Positions 8,444-17,109 of a stretch of 64,000 bases of DNA are shown here, piece after piece. The notes beneath the pieces are model-generated. The model ran no database searches. It was given only the letters and a program-made list of their open reading frames with translations, and was not told where the DNA came from. Source of the DNA: Streptomyces sp. AC512_CC834. Lineage in GTDB: Bacteria > Actinomycetota > Actinomycetes > Streptomycetales > Streptomycetaceae. The number at the start of each line of letters is the position of its first letter. Within the stretch, counting starts at the first letter, position 1. Location of the stretch: the NCBI RefSeq assembly GCF_019049325.1, contig NZ_JAGMUO010000029.1, forward strand, positions 109,818-173,817. Reading direction: 5' to 3'. Made by a program: the position numbers and the translations under genes.

Positions 8444-9586
8444 GTGCGCAAGACCTTGATCGTGACGAACGACTTCCCGCCCCGCCCGGGCGGCATCCAG
8501 GCCTTCCTGCACAACATGGCGCTGCGCCTGGACCCCGAGCACCTCGTCGTCTACGCCTCCACCTGGAAGCGCGGCCGCGAGGGCACCGAGGCCACCGCCG
8601 CCTTCGACGCCGAGCAGCCCTTCACCGTCGTACGGGACCGCACGACGATGCTCCTGCCGACACCGGGCGCGACCCGCCGGGCGGCCGGGCTGCTGCGCGA
8701 GCACGGCTGCACCTCGGTGTGGTTCGGCGCGGCGGCCCCCCTCGGCCTGATGGCACCGGCGCTGCGCAGGGCGGGCGCCGAGCGCCTCGTCGCCACCACC
8801 CACGGCCACGAGGCGGGCTGGGCCCAGTTGCCCGCCGCCCGGCAACTGCTGCGCCGGATCGGGGAGTCGACGGACACGATCACCTACCTCGGCGAGTACA
8901 CGCGCACCCGGATCGCCGGCGCGCTGACGCCCGAGGCCGCCACCCGGATGCGGCAACTGCCGCCCGGCGTCGACGAGAAGACCTTCCACCCGGACAGCGG
9001 CGGCGACCAGGTGCGGGCCCGCCTGGGCCTGACCGACCGGCCGGTCGTGGTGTGCGTCTCGCGGCTGGTGCCCCGCAAGGGCCAGGACACCCTGATCCGG
9101 GCGCTGCCACGCATCCTCGCCGCCGAGCCGGACGCCGTCCTGCTGATCGTCGGCGGCGGCCCCTACGAGAGGGACCTGCGCCGCCTGGCGGTCGAGACGG
9201 GAGTGGCCGCCTCCGTCCGCTTCACCGGCGCCGTCCCCTGGTCCGAGCTGCCCGCGCACTACGGCGCCGGGGACGTCTTCGCCATGCCCTGCCGCACCCG
9301 CCGGGGCGGCCTCGACGTGGAGGGCCTCGGCATCGTCTACCTCGAAGCCTCCGCGACCGGCCTCCCCGTCGTCGCCGGCGACTCCGGCGGCGCCCCCGAC
9401 GCGGTGCTCGACGGCGAGACGGGCTGGGTGGTGCGCGGCGACTCGTACGAAGAGACGGCGGACCGGATCGTCACGCTCCTCGGCGACCCGGAACTGCGCC
9501 ACAGGATGGGCGAGCGAGGCCGCAGATGGGTCGAGGAGAAGTGGCGCTGGGACCTACTGGCAGAACACCTGAAGGCCCTGCTGTAA
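8444..9586 (+). CDS. pimB: GT4 glycosyltransferase, PimB-like (mannosyl-phosphatidylinositol mannosyltransferase)
   Basis: The 380-aa protein has a GT-B fold. It has a GG-containing N-terminal loop (FPPRPGGIQAF) for nucleotide-sugar phosphate, the signature VSRLVPRKGQD mid-protein, and a C-terminal EGLGIVYLEASATGLPVV block with the E-x7-E motif. This pattern and the neighbourhood (acyl-CoA synthetase, GT87, NlpC/P60) match PimB' of mycobacteria and corynebacteria. PimB' adds the second mannose from GDP-mannose to phosphatidylinositol monomannoside at the cytoplasmic face. TAGGGT lies 7 bases before the GTG start, fitting a leaderless mRNA. Substrate specificity is inferred from synteny and similarity, not seen directly. 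Confidence 0.8.
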   Translation: MRKTLIVTNDFPPRPGGIQAFLHNMALRLDPEHLVVYASTWKRGREGTEATAAFDAEQPFTVVRDRTTMLLPTPGATRRAAGLLREHGCTSVWFGAAAPLGLMAPALRRAGAERLVATTHGHEAGWAQLPAARQLLRRIGESTDTITYLGEYTRTRIAGALTPEAATRMRQLPPGVDEKTFHPDSGGDQVRARLGLTDRPVVVCVSRLVPRKGQDTLIRALPRILAAEPDAVLLIVGGGPYERDLRRLAVETGVAASVRFTGAVPWSELPAHYGAGDVFAMPCRTRRGGLDVEGLGIVYLEASATGLPVVAGDSGGAPDAVLDGETGWVVRGDSYEETADRIVTLLGDPELRHRMGERGRRWVEEKWRWDLLAEHLKALL

Positions 9587-9627
9587 CGCAGGGAGCCTTG
9601 GAGGCGAGCGGCAAGCTGGACTCACTC

Positions 9628-9733
9628 AGGGGCGCGGGGCTGTGACATTGTGCGACTCCGCCGCGTGGGCGCGAACAACCACGACGAACCCGCACCCGCC
9701 CACGGCGAACGGGAGGCACCCCGGTAGGCGCCC
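9628..9733. repeat. Intergenic Streptomyces palindromic repeat, copy A
   Basis: The spacer after the PimB-like gene starts with AGGGGCGCGGGG and contains a core similar to GCGCGAACAACCACGACGAA. It ends with a complementary C-rich segment next to the convergent gene. The same opening and core (GGGGCGCGGGG, GCGCGACAAGCCACAACGAA) recur after glkA at about 16193-16285. It probably forms a hairpin between two convergent genes and may serve as a terminator. Confidence 0.65.
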
Positions 9734-11530
9734 CTACTTGGCGTAAATCGCCTCAATCTCGCCCGCATAATCCTTGGCGACAACACCCCGCTTCAGCTTC
9801 AACGACGGAGTCAAATGCCCCGAATCCTCCGTGAACTGAGCCCCCAGCACCCGAAACTTCCGCACCGACTCCGCCTTGGAAACCGCCGAGTTCCCGTCAT
9901 CGATCGCCGACTGAATCGCGGCCAGCAGATCCGCGTCGTCCCGCAGCGACCCCGCCGTCGACCCCTCCGGCTTGCCGTGATCAACGCACCACCGCCCGAG
10001 GAACTCCTCGTCGATCGTGACCAGCGCGCCCACGAAGGGCCGCCCGTCGCCGACCACCATGCACTCCGCGACCAGCGCGTGCGCGCGGATGCGGTCCTCG
10101 ATCACGGCCGGGGCGACGTTCTTGCCGCCGGCCGTGACGATGATCTCCTTCTTGCGGCCGGTGATCCGCAGATAGCCGTCCTCGTCGAGGGTGCCGATGT
10201 CGCCGGTGTGGAGCCAGCCGTCGGCCAGCGCCTGGGCGGTGGCGTCCGGGTTGTTCCAGTACTCCTTGAAAAGGTGCTCGCCGTGCAGCAGCACCTCCCC
10301 GTCGTCCGCGATGCGCACCACGGAGCCGGGCAGCGGCTGGCCGACCGTGCCGATCTTCTGCCGGTCCCAGGGGTTGAAGGCGGTGGCCGCGCAGGACTCG
10401 GTCAGGCCGTAACCCTCCAGGACGGTGAAGCCGATGCCCCGGAAGAAGTGGCCGAGCCGCTCGCCGAGGGGGGCGCCGCCGGAGATGGCGTACTCGCCGC
10501 GTCCGCCGAGGACCGTGCGGAGCTTGCTGTAGACGAGCTTGTCGAAGACCTTGTGCTTGATCTTCAGGCCGACGGACGGACCCGACGGGGTGTCCAGGGC
10601 CTTGCTGTACTCGATGGCCGTGTCGGCGGCCTTGTCGAAGATCTTTCCCTTGCCGTCGGCCTGCGCCTTGGCGCGCGCCGAGTTGTACACCTTCTCGAAG
10701 ACGCGCGGCACGCCGAGGATCAGCGTGGGCCGGAACGCGGCCAGCTCGTCGGTGAGGTTCTTGATGTCGGGGACGTTGCCCAGCTTGATCGGCGCGATCA
10801 TCGGCGCGACCTGGACCAGCCGGCCGAAGACGTGCGCGAGCGGGAGGAAGAGGAGCACGGAGCACTCGCCCGTGCGGAAGAGGGGACGCAGCCGCTCGAC
10901 GACGTTGCCGCACTCGGCGAAGAAGCTGCGGTGGGTGAGGACACAGCCCTTGGGCCGGCCGGTGGTGCCGGAGGTGTACACGATGGTCGCGGGGTCGTCG
11001 GCCTTCGCGATCGAGCCGCGCTCCTCGACGCTCCGGTCCGTGACGTCCTGGCCCAGGCGCCCCAGCTCCTCCACGGCCCCCGCGTCGATCTGCCAGACGT
11101 GCTTGAGGGCGGGCAGCCGCTCGCGCACGGACTCGACGGCGGCGGCGTGCGCGTCCGACTCCACGACGCACGCCGTGGCCCCCGAGTCGCTGAGGATCCA
11201 CTCCACCTGCTCGGGCGAACTGGTCTCGTACACCGGCACGGTGATCGCGCCCGCGCTCCAGATGGCGAAGTCCAGCAGGGTCCACTCGTAGCGCGTGCGG
11301 GACATCAGGCCGACCCGGTCGCCCGGCTGGACGCCGGAGGCGATGAGGCCCTTGGCGGCGGAGAGCACCTCGGCGAGGAAGGCGCGCGCGGTCACGTCCT
11401 GCCACACGCCGCCCACCTTGCGGGCGATGACGGCGACGTCGGGATGCTGCGCGGCGTTTCTGCGGACGATGTCGGTCAGGTTCCCGTCCGCTGGGACCTC
11501 GTACAAGGCCGGAAGGCTGAACTCGCGCAA
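9734..11530 (-). CDS. Long-chain acyl-CoA synthetase (AMP-forming), FadD15-like
   Basis: The 598-aa ANL-superfamily enzyme has the P-loop-like AMP-binding motif YTSGTTGRPKG, the motif GYGLTESCA, the hinge region TGDIGTLDEDGYLRITGRKKE, and the C-terminal Lys region VSKAESVRKF. It should activate fatty acids with ATP to acyl-AMP and then CoA thioesters. The start is TTG at 11530; GAGGAG lies 8 bases upstream, which decides it. The protein follows the FadD15/AcsM type found beside pimB in mycobacteria. It is divergent from the phosphoesterase gene, across a 310-base spacer with a large inverted repeat. Confidence 0.92.
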   Translation of the reverse strand: MREFSLPALYEVPADGNLTDIVRRNAAQHPDVAVIARKVGGVWQDVTARAFLAEVLSAAKGLIASGVQPGDRVGLMSRTRYEWTLLDFAIWSAGAITVPVYETSSPEQVEWILSDSGATACVVESDAHAAAVESVRERLPALKHVWQIDAGAVEELGRLGQDVTDRSVEERGSIAKADDPATIVYTSGTTGRPKGCVLTHRSFFAECGNVVERLRPLFRTGECSVLLFLPLAHVFGRLVQVAPMIAPIKLGNVPDIKNLTDELAAFRPTLILGVPRVFEKVYNSARAKAQADGKGKIFDKAADTAIEYSKALDTPSGPSVGLKIKHKVFDKLVYSKLRTVLGGRGEYAISGGAPLGERLGHFFRGIGFTVLEGYGLTESCAATAFNPWDRQKIGTVGQPLPGSVVRIADDGEVLLHGEHLFKEYWNNPDATAQALADGWLHTGDIGTLDEDGYLRITGRKKEIIVTAGGKNVAPAVIEDRIRAHALVAECMVVGDGRPFVGALVTIDEEFLGRWCVDHGKPEGSTAGSLRDDADLLAAIQSAIDDGNSAVSKAESVRKFRVLGAQFTEDSGHLTPSLKLKRGVVAKDYAGEIEAIYAK

Positions 11531-11840
11531 GACTGCTGCTCCTCACAGGGCGCCGGCGCCACGACGTTGTGCGATGCGACGGTGCGGTCCAAGGGTCGGG
11601 CAAGTGCTCGGGAGAACTGATGCGGGATTCACATGTTGAAATCCCGAGCACGACTGGACTGCCCGGACGCTACCCGCCGGTATGCCTTCTCCGACAGGGG
11701 GTCCCCGCGAGATGTTCGCTGCGTCACACGGTTGGGGTTTCCTTTGCGCACAGTAGTCGACGGATCAACCGACCAGCCAGTAACCGCAGGTCCGACCGCC
11801 ACTGTTCACAAGAGGCGCGCGCTGTTTACGCTTGATCGCC
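11531..11840. other. 310-base divergent spacer with an inverted repeat
   Basis: No gene is seen here. The spacer has perfect 10-base arms GTGCTCGGGA (11604-11613) and TCCCGAGCAC (11642-11651), separated by 28 bases. Further partial complementarity lies outside the arms (GGGCA near 11600, TGCCC near 11660). The right end holds a -10-like TACGCT (11827-11832), 8 bases before the phosphoesterase ATG. Confidence 0.5.
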
Positions 11841-12638
11841 ATGGCACCCACACCGCCCCGCAACACGAGCACGCGCGTCCATGTCGTCAGCGACGTCCAC
11901 GGCAACGCCCGCGACCTGGCCAGGGCCGGCGAGGGCGCCGACGCTCTGGTCTGCCTCGGGGACCTGGTCCTCTTCCTCGACTACGCCGACCACTCGCGCG
12001 GCATCTTCCCCGACCTGTTCGGCGTCGCGAACGCCGACCGCATCGTCGAGCTGCGCACCGCCCGCCGCTTCGCCGAGGCACGGGAACTCGGGACCCGGTT
12101 GTGGGCGGAGACCGGCGGCGAACCGCGGGAGCTGATCGAGCGGGCGGTGCGCAAGCAGTACGCCGAGATGTTCGCCGCGTTCCCCACCCCGACGTACGCC
12201 ACCTACGGCAACGTCGACGTGCCGCCGCTGTGGCCCGAGTACGCGGGCCCCGGCACCACCGTGCTCGACGGGGAGCGGGTGGAGATCGGCGGCCGCGTCT
12301 TCGGCTTCGTCGGCGGCGGCCTGCGGACCCCGATGAGCACGCCGTACGAGATCAGCGACGAGGAGTACGCCGCGAAGATCGAGGCCGTCGGCGAGGTGGA
12401 CGTACTGTGCACGCACATCCCGCCCCAGGTGCCGGAACTGGTCTACGACACAGTGGCGCGGCGCTTCGAGCGGGGCAGCAGGGCACTGCTGGACGCGATC
12501 CGCCGCACCCGGCCGCGGTACTCGCTCTTCGGGCACGTGCACCAGCCGCTGGCGCGGCGCATGCGCGTCGGGGCGACCGAGTGCGTGAACGTCGGCCACT
12601 TCGCGTCGACGGGACGGCCGTGGGTGCTGGAATGGTGA
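11841..12638 (+). CDS. Calcineurin-like metallophosphoesterase
   Basis: The 265-aa protein has the five metallophosphoesterase blocks in order: SDVHGN near residue 18, GDLVLF, a GNVD block near residue 125, THIPPQ, and GHVH near the C-terminus. These bind two metal ions and hydrolyse phosphoesters; the substrate is unknown. The ATG at 11841 is preferred to the TTG three codons upstream. TACGCT 8 bases before the ATG, with no Shine-Dalgarno sequence, fits a leaderless transcript that would exclude the TTG. A spacer of 137 bases separates it from the SRPBCC gene in the same direction. Confidence 0.85.
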   Translation: MAPTPPRNTSTRVHVVSDVHGNARDLARAGEGADALVCLGDLVLFLDYADHSRGIFPDLFGVANADRIVELRTARRFAEARELGTRLWAETGGEPRELIERAVRKQYAEMFAAFPTPTYATYGNVDVPPLWPEYAGPGTTVLDGERVEIGGRVFGFVGGGLRTPMSTPYEISDEEYAAKIEAVGEVDVLCTHIPPQVPELVYDTVARRFERGSRALLDAIRRTRPRYSLFGHVHQPLARRMRVGATECVNVGHFASTGRPWVLEW

Positions 12639-12775
12639 ACATGCGCGGCGGACCTGCGCAGGTGGGTGGTGACGTTCGCCGGGCCCGTGCGCGATAGCCT
12701 TCACGCGGCACACACGTGCGCGCCATGGGCGCACGACGACCTCAGTAGCGGCCCGCATCCGGAGGAGCCACGGCG

Positions 12776-13219
12776 ATGGCGGAACACACCAGCTCGAGCA
12801 TCACCATCGAGGCGGCACCGGCCGACGTGATGTCGGTGATCGCCGACTTCGCCCGCTACCCGGACTGGACCGGCGAGGTGAAGGAGGCCGACGTCCTCGC
12901 GACCGACGCACAGGGCCGTGCCGAGCAGGTCCGACTCGTCATGGACGCCGGGGCGATCAAGGACGACCAGACGCTGGCCTACACCTGGACCGGCGAGCAC
13001 GAGGTGTCCTGGACGCTGGTGAAGTCCCAGATGCTGCGCTCCCTCGACGGCACCTACCTGCTCCGCCAGGCGGGCACGGGCACGGAGGTCACCTACCGGC
13101 TCACGGTCGACGTCAAGATCCCGATGCTCGGCATGATCAAGCGCAAGGCGGAAAAGGTCATCACCGACCGAGCCTTGGCAGGCCTGAAAAAGCGAGTGGA
13201 GTCAACCCCACCCGCATAG
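12776..13219 (+). CDS. SRPBCC / polyketide-cyclase-like ligand-binding protein
   Basis: The 147-aa protein has the helix-grip pattern of SRPBCC/CoxG-type proteins. A SITIEAAPADVMSVIADFARYPDW start is followed by alternating beta strands and a long C-terminal helix (KRKAEKVITDRALAGLKKRV). Such proteins bind hydrophobic ligands in a deep pocket. The fold gives no specific ligand. GGAGGAG lies about 9 bases before the ATG. In mycobacteria a similar protein (Rv2185c, from memory) also lies next to an ArsA-like ATPase, so the pair with the following gene may work together. Confidence 0.85.
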   Translation: MAEHTSSSITIEAAPADVMSVIADFARYPDWTGEVKEADVLATDAQGRAEQVRLVMDAGAIKDDQTLAYTWTGEHEVSWTLVKSQMLRSLDGTYLLRQAGTGTEVTYRLTVDVKIPMLGMIKRKAEKVITDRALAGLKKRVESTPPA

Positions 13220-13224
13220 CTCCG

Positions 13225-13305
13225 GGCAGTCGCCCGTCCTCCCGTAGCTGCGGGCAGTCGTGCCGCTGGGGCGGCACGGGTGGGCGCAGCGGCACCCGGC
13301 CAGCG
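13225..13305. repeat. Intergenic Streptomyces-type repeat (GGGCAGTCG family)
   Basis: The decamer CGGGCAGTCG occurs at about 13225 and again at 13251. The second copy continues as TGCCGCTGGGGCGGCACGGG, a hairpin with arms GTGCCGC and GCGGCAC. I recall this motif as a frequent intergenic element in Streptomyces genomes. It lies directly after the SRPBCC stop and may act as its terminator. Confidence 0.55.
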
Positions 13306-13389
13306 CCGGCCCGCGACACCCACCCCCGGCCACCCCCTGACGCCGCGCACAAGCCCAACCGGCGGAGCCCCCGGGTACCGTTCACCCCC

Positions 13390-14562
13390 ATGCGCACCAT
13401 CCTGATCACCGGCCCCGGCGGCACCGGCCGTACCACCGTCGCCGCCGCCACCGCGCTCACCGCCGCCCGCCAGGGCACCCGCACCCTGCTCCTCGGCTCC
13501 GACCGCGACGACACCCTCGGCGCCGCGCTCGGGGTGCGCACCGGCCCGACGCCGACCCCCGTCGAACCCGGGCTCACCGCCTGGCGCCCCGACGCCGCCC
13601 AGGGGTTCCGGGACGGCCTCGCCGCCCTCCAGGACCGCGCCTCCTCCGCCCTCGACCTCCTCGGCGCCTCCCGCCTCGACCCCGGGGAACTCACCCCGCT
13701 GCCCGGCGCCGACGAACTCGCCCTGCTGCGGTCCCTGCGCGAGGCCGCCCTCGCCGAGGCGCACGACCTCCTCGTCGTCGACCTCCCGCCCGCGCCGCGC
13801 GCCCTCGCCCTGCTCGCCGCCCCCGAGGAACTGCGCCGCTGCCTGCGCCGCCTGCTCCCGCCCGAGCGGCAGGCCGCCCGCGCCCTGCGCCCCGTCCTCG
13901 GCCGGCTCGCGGGCGTCCCCATGCCCACCGGGGCGCTGTACGAGGCCGCCGCCCGCTGGGACCTGGAACTCGCCGCCGCCGAGGCCGTCGTCGCCGACCG
14001 GAACACCGTCGTACGGCTGGTCGCCGAACCCGGCCCGGCCGCGGCCGACGCCGTCCGAGCCACCACCCTCGGCCTCGCCCTGCGCGGTCTGCGCACCGAC
14101 CTGCTGGTCGCCAACCGCGTGCTGCCCGAGGACACCCCGGCGGACAGTTGGCTCACCGGCCCCCTCGCCCAGCAGCGCAAGACACTGGAGGAGTGGCGGG
14201 GGACGTACGACGTACGCGCCGTCGCCCACCTCGGCCGGGACCCGCGCGGCACGGACGACCTCGCGGCCCTCGACGTGCCGGGCGTCAACGCGGACGCCTC
14301 CCCGGTCGAGTGGCCCGTCACCGACCGGCTGGCGAAGGACGGCGTCCTGGTGTGGCACATCCCGCTGCCCGGCGCCGTGCGCGAGGAACTCGACCTGGTC
14401 CGCCGCGGTGACGAACTGGTCGTCGCCGCCGGGCCGTTCCGCCGCATCGTCCCGTTGCCGTCCGCCCTGCGCCGCTGCACCGTCGAGGGCGCCGCGCTGC
14501 GGGAGGGCACCCTCGCCGTCCGGTTCGCGCCGGACCCGGGACTGTGGCCGAGAGGGCTCTGA
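13390..14562 (+). CDS. ArsA-like/ParA-superfamily ATPase with degenerate P-loop
   Basis: The 390-aa protein opens with ILITGPGGTGRTTVAAATALTAA, a deviant Walker A of the SIMIBI class. VADRN and VANRV segments come later in the fold. ArsA-type proteins normally read GKGGVGKT; here the signature Lys is Pro and the P-loop Lys is Arg. LLVVDLPPAPRAL corresponds to Walker B/switch II. The C-terminal half has an HSP20-like beta-rich segment (ELVVAAGPFRRIVPLPSAL), as in ArsA homologues of actinobacteria. It may bind nucleotide without normal hydrolysis. TACCGT lies 8 bases before the ATG, with no clear ribosome-binding site. Confidence 0.8.
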   Translation: MRTILITGPGGTGRTTVAAATALTAARQGTRTLLLGSDRDDTLGAALGVRTGPTPTPVEPGLTAWRPDAAQGFRDGLAALQDRASSALDLLGASRLDPGELTPLPGADELALLRSLREAALAEAHDLLVVDLPPAPRALALLAAPEELRRCLRRLLPPERQAARALRPVLGRLAGVPMPTGALYEAAARWDLELAAAEAVVADRNTVVRLVAEPGPAAADAVRATTLGLALRGLRTDLLVANRVLPEDTPADSWLTGPLAQQRKTLEEWRGTYDVRAVAHLGRDPRGTDDLAALDVPGVNADASPVEWPVTDRLAKDGVLVWHIPLPGAVREELDLVRRGDELVVAAGPFRRIVPLPSALRRCTVEGAALREGTLAVRFAPDPGLWPRGL

Positions 14563-14626
14563 TCCCGACGGGGCCCGGGCCGGTTCGGGTAACGTCGTAA
14601 GGACGAACCGTAGTCAGGAGTCCGTC

Positions 14627-15172
14627 ATGAGCGAAGAGCTCCCCCCGTCCGAGGCCCCCCGCCCCGACGAGGCCGACGCGGTCGAAGGACCCGACGAGCT
14701 GCGAGCGGCCGACGCCGACGCCTGGTCGACGGCGTGCGCCGAGGACCTGGAGGCGGAGAAGGCCCGCCGCCGTGCCGAGTACGGGCCGCCGCCCGGCTCC
14801 GCCGCCGAGGAACTGCGCCGGCTCTTCGACACCGTCACCGACAAGCTGTCCGGCCTCCAGTCCCCTCTGCTCGGCCAGGTCGCCGGACCGGCCGCCCAGC
14901 AGGTGGTCCGGCAGGTCGTCCAGCAGGCGAAGGCAGCCGTCGAACCGGTCATCGAGCGCAACCCTGATGTTTTCGACCACCTCGCGGCCGCCGGCGGTGA
15001 ACTCCTCGCCGCCTACCGCTCCGCCGTCCAGGACCAGGAACGCCGCTGGACCACCGGGGACACCGCGGCCAAGGACCCGCGCGACCCCCGTGACCTGGAC
15101 GAACGCGACGCCGACGGCCGCGACGAGGGCGACGAGGGCACCGGCCCGGGACAGCGCATCGACCTGGACTGA
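14627..15172 (+). CDS. DUF5304 protein, SCO2127-like
   Basis: The 181-aa acidic, soluble protein has no catalytic motif. The middle contains an amphipathic helical stretch (AAEELRRLFDTVTDKLSGLQ to AAVEPVIERNPDVFDHLAAA). The C-terminus is a low-complexity Asp/Arg/Glu tail (RDPRDLDERDADGRDEG). Its position 54 bases upstream of glkA matches SCO2127. From memory, SCO2127 was reported to raise glucokinase activity and restore carbon catabolite repression in Streptomyces. A regulatory or assembly role toward glucose metabolism is therefore plausible but rests on that recollection. AGGAG lies 7 bases before the ATG. Confidence 0.8.
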   Translation: MSEELPPSEAPRPDEADAVEGPDELRAADADAWSTACAEDLEAEKARRRAEYGPPPGSAAEELRRLFDTVTDKLSGLQSPLLGQVAGPAAQQVVRQVVQQAKAAVEPVIERNPDVFDHLAAAGGELLAAYRSAVQDQERRWTTGDTAAKDPRDPRDLDERDADGRDEGDEGTGPGQRIDLD

Positions 15173-15226
15173 GCCCCGCCTCGGGTACGGTTGCCCTTAG
15201 CGGGGCTCGACCGAACTGAGGGATTC

Positions 15227-16180
15227 ATGGGACTCACCATCGGCGTCGACATCGGCGGCACGAAGATCGCGGCCGGCGTGGTCGACGAGGAAGGCAACAT
15301 CCTCTCGACCCACAAGGTGCCGACCCCCAGCACACCCGAGGCCATCGTGGACGCCATCGCCTCCGCGGTGGAGGGCGCGCGCGTGGGGCACGAGATCGTC
15401 GGAGTGGGCATCGGCGCCGCCGGATACGTCAACCGCCAGCGCTCCACGGTCTACTTCGCGCCCAACATCGACTGGCGCCAGGAGCCGCTCAAGGAGCAGG
15501 TCGAAGCCCGCGTCGGCCTCCCCGTCGTCGTGGAGAACGACGCCAACGCCGCGGCCTGGGGCGAGTACAAGTTCGGCGGCGGCAAGGGCCACCGCAACGT
15601 CATCTGCATCACCCTCGGCACCGGCCTCGGCGGCGGCATCATCATCGGCAACAAGCTGCGCCGCGGGCACTTCGGCGTGGCCGCCGAGTTCGGCCACATC
15701 CGCATGGTGCCCGACGGCCTGCTGTGCGGCTGCGGCTCGCAGGGCTGCTGGGAGCAGTACGCGTCGGGCCGGGCGCTGGTGAGGTACGCCAAGCAGCGCG
15801 CCAACGCCACCCCCGAGCGCGCCGAGGTGCTGCTCGCGCTCGGCGACGGCACCCCCGAGGGCATCGAGGGCAAGCACATCTCCGTGGCCGCCCGCCAGGG
15901 CTGCCCGGTCGCCGTCGACTCCTACCGGGAGCTGGCCCGCTGGGCCGGCGCCGGCCTCGCCGACCTGGCCTCGCTCTTCGACCCGTCCGCCTTCATCGTC
16001 GGCGGCGGCCTCTCCGACGAGGGCGACCTGGTCCTCGACCCGATCCGCAAGTCCTACAAGCGCTGGCTGGTCGGCGGCAACTGGCGCCCGGTCGCCGACG
16101 TCATCGCCGCCCAGCTCGGCAACAAGGCAGGCCTGGTCGGCGCGGCCGACCTGGCCCGGGAGCCCGACCCGATCATGTAA
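15227..16180 (+). CDS. glkA: Glucokinase (ROK family)
   Basis: The 317-aa enzyme starts LTIGVDIGGTKIAAGVVD, the phosphate-1 motif of ROK kinases. It has the catalytic Asp in VENDANAAAWGEY. The ROK zinc signature CGCGSQGCWEQYASGRAL supplies the Cys ligands. It phosphorylates glucose to glucose-6-phosphate with ATP. In S. coelicolor, GlkA (same length) is also needed for glucose repression, and the DUF5304 partner just upstream is conserved. The ATG at 15227 is chosen; the longer frame from 15191 lacks an RBS. The coding sequence is followed by a GC hairpin and a repeat element. Confidence 0.95.
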   Translation: MGLTIGVDIGGTKIAAGVVDEEGNILSTHKVPTPSTPEAIVDAIASAVEGARVGHEIVGVGIGAAGYVNRQRSTVYFAPNIDWRQEPLKEQVEARVGLPVVVENDANAAAWGEYKFGGGKGHRNVICITLGTGLGGGIIIGNKLRRGHFGVAAEFGHIRMVPDGLLCGCGSQGCWEQYASGRALVRYAKQRANATPERAEVLLALGDGTPEGIEGKHISVAARQGCPVAVDSYRELARWAGAGLADLASLFDPSAFIVGGGLSDEGDLVLDPIRKSYKRWLVGGNWRPVADVIAAQLGNKAGLVGAADLAREPDPIM

Positions 16181-16192
16181 GAGATGCTCACC

Positions 16193-16285
16193 AAGGGGCG
16201 CGGGGCGGAGTCCATTTGGGGCTCTGCCCCGCGAGCGCGACAAGCCACAACGAACCGGCCAGTCGCCAACGTACCCCGCGCCCCG
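16193..16285. repeat. Intergenic Streptomyces palindromic repeat, copy B, with terminator-like hairpin
   Basis: AGGGGCGCGGGG (from 16194) is matched by CCCCGCGCCCC (about 16274-16284), giving a large stem over the whole element. An inner hairpin, CGCGGGGC (16199-16206) against GCCCCGCG (16226-16233), lies just after the glkA stop and is a likely terminator. The core GCGCGACAAGCCACAACGAA resembles that of the repeat at 9628-9733. Confidence 0.7.
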
Positions 16286-16327
16286 AGCTGTGCGGCGCCT
16301 GATCACGCGGTCCCGTAAATTGGCAGC

Positions 16328-17092
16328 ATGGCAACATCCCTCCAGCCGCTCCCCAACTCCCGCACCGAACCCGACGGTTCCGCCGTCGTCCGCGTCCTGA
16401 GCTACAACATCCGCTCGATGCGCGACGACACCGACGCCCTCGCCCGCGTCATCACGGCCTGCGCCCCCGATCTCGTCCTCCTCCAGGAGGCCCCCCGCTT
16501 CTTCCGCTGGCGCAAGAAGCTCACCCGCCTGGCCCGCGCCGCGGACCTGGTGCTTCTCTCCGGCGGCGGCACCGCCGCGGGCCCCGCGCTGCTGTGCTCC
16601 CTGCGGGCCACCGTGGAGCGCACCGAGGACGTGCTGCTCCCGCTCACCCCCGGCCAGCACCGCCGGGGCATCGCCGGCGCCGTGCTCCGTATCGGCGGGG
16701 CCCGTCTCGGCGTACTCAGCACGCACCTGTCGCTGCGCCCGGACGAGCGCTACGAGCAGGCCGGGCTGCTCCTCGACCGGCTGGCCGCCCTGGGCGTGCA
16801 GCACGCCGTGGCGGGCGGCGACCTGAACGAGCGCCCCGGCGGCCGCACCTTCCGGCGGCTCGGCGACGGGCTGCGGGACTGCTGGACCGCCGCGCCCTGG
16901 GGCGGCGAGTACACCTTCCCCGCCACCGCCCCGGACCGGCGCATCGACGCGGTCTTCGTCACCGAGGGCGTCGAGGTGCTGGGCTGCGGGGTGCCGGCGG
17001 GACTGCCCGGGGTGGCCGAGGACGACCTGAGGGCGGCCACGGACCATCTCCCGGTCCTGACCGCCCTCCGCGTGCCCGCGGCGACCACCTGA
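16328..17092 (+). CDS. Endonuclease/exonuclease/phosphatase-family protein
   Basis: The 254-aa protein carries the EEP catalytic blocks in order: VLSYNIRSM, LVLLQEAPR (metal-binding Glu), STHLSLRP, AGGDLNERPG (Asp-x-Asn), RRIDAVFV and the terminal TDHLPVLT (Asp-His). The family includes nucleases, sphingomyelinases and phosphoinositide phosphatases, and the substrate cannot be chosen from sequence. No signal peptide is visible, so it is probably cytosolic. TAAATT ends 6 bases before the ATG, with no Shine-Dalgarno sequence, so a leaderless mRNA is likely. Confidence 0.87.
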   Translation: MATSLQPLPNSRTEPDGSAVVRVLSYNIRSMRDDTDALARVITACAPDLVLLQEAPRFFRWRKKLTRLARAADLVLLSGGGTAAGPALLCSLRATVERTEDVLLPLTPGQHRRGIAGAVLRIGGARLGVLSTHLSLRPDERYEQAGLLLDRLAALGVQHAVAGGDLNERPGGRTFRRLGDGLRDCWTAAPWGGEYTFPATAPDRRIDAVFVTEGVEVLGCGVPAGLPGVAEDDLRAATDHLPVLTALRVPAATT

Positions 17093-17109
17093 TCCGCCGG
17101 ACAGGCGCC

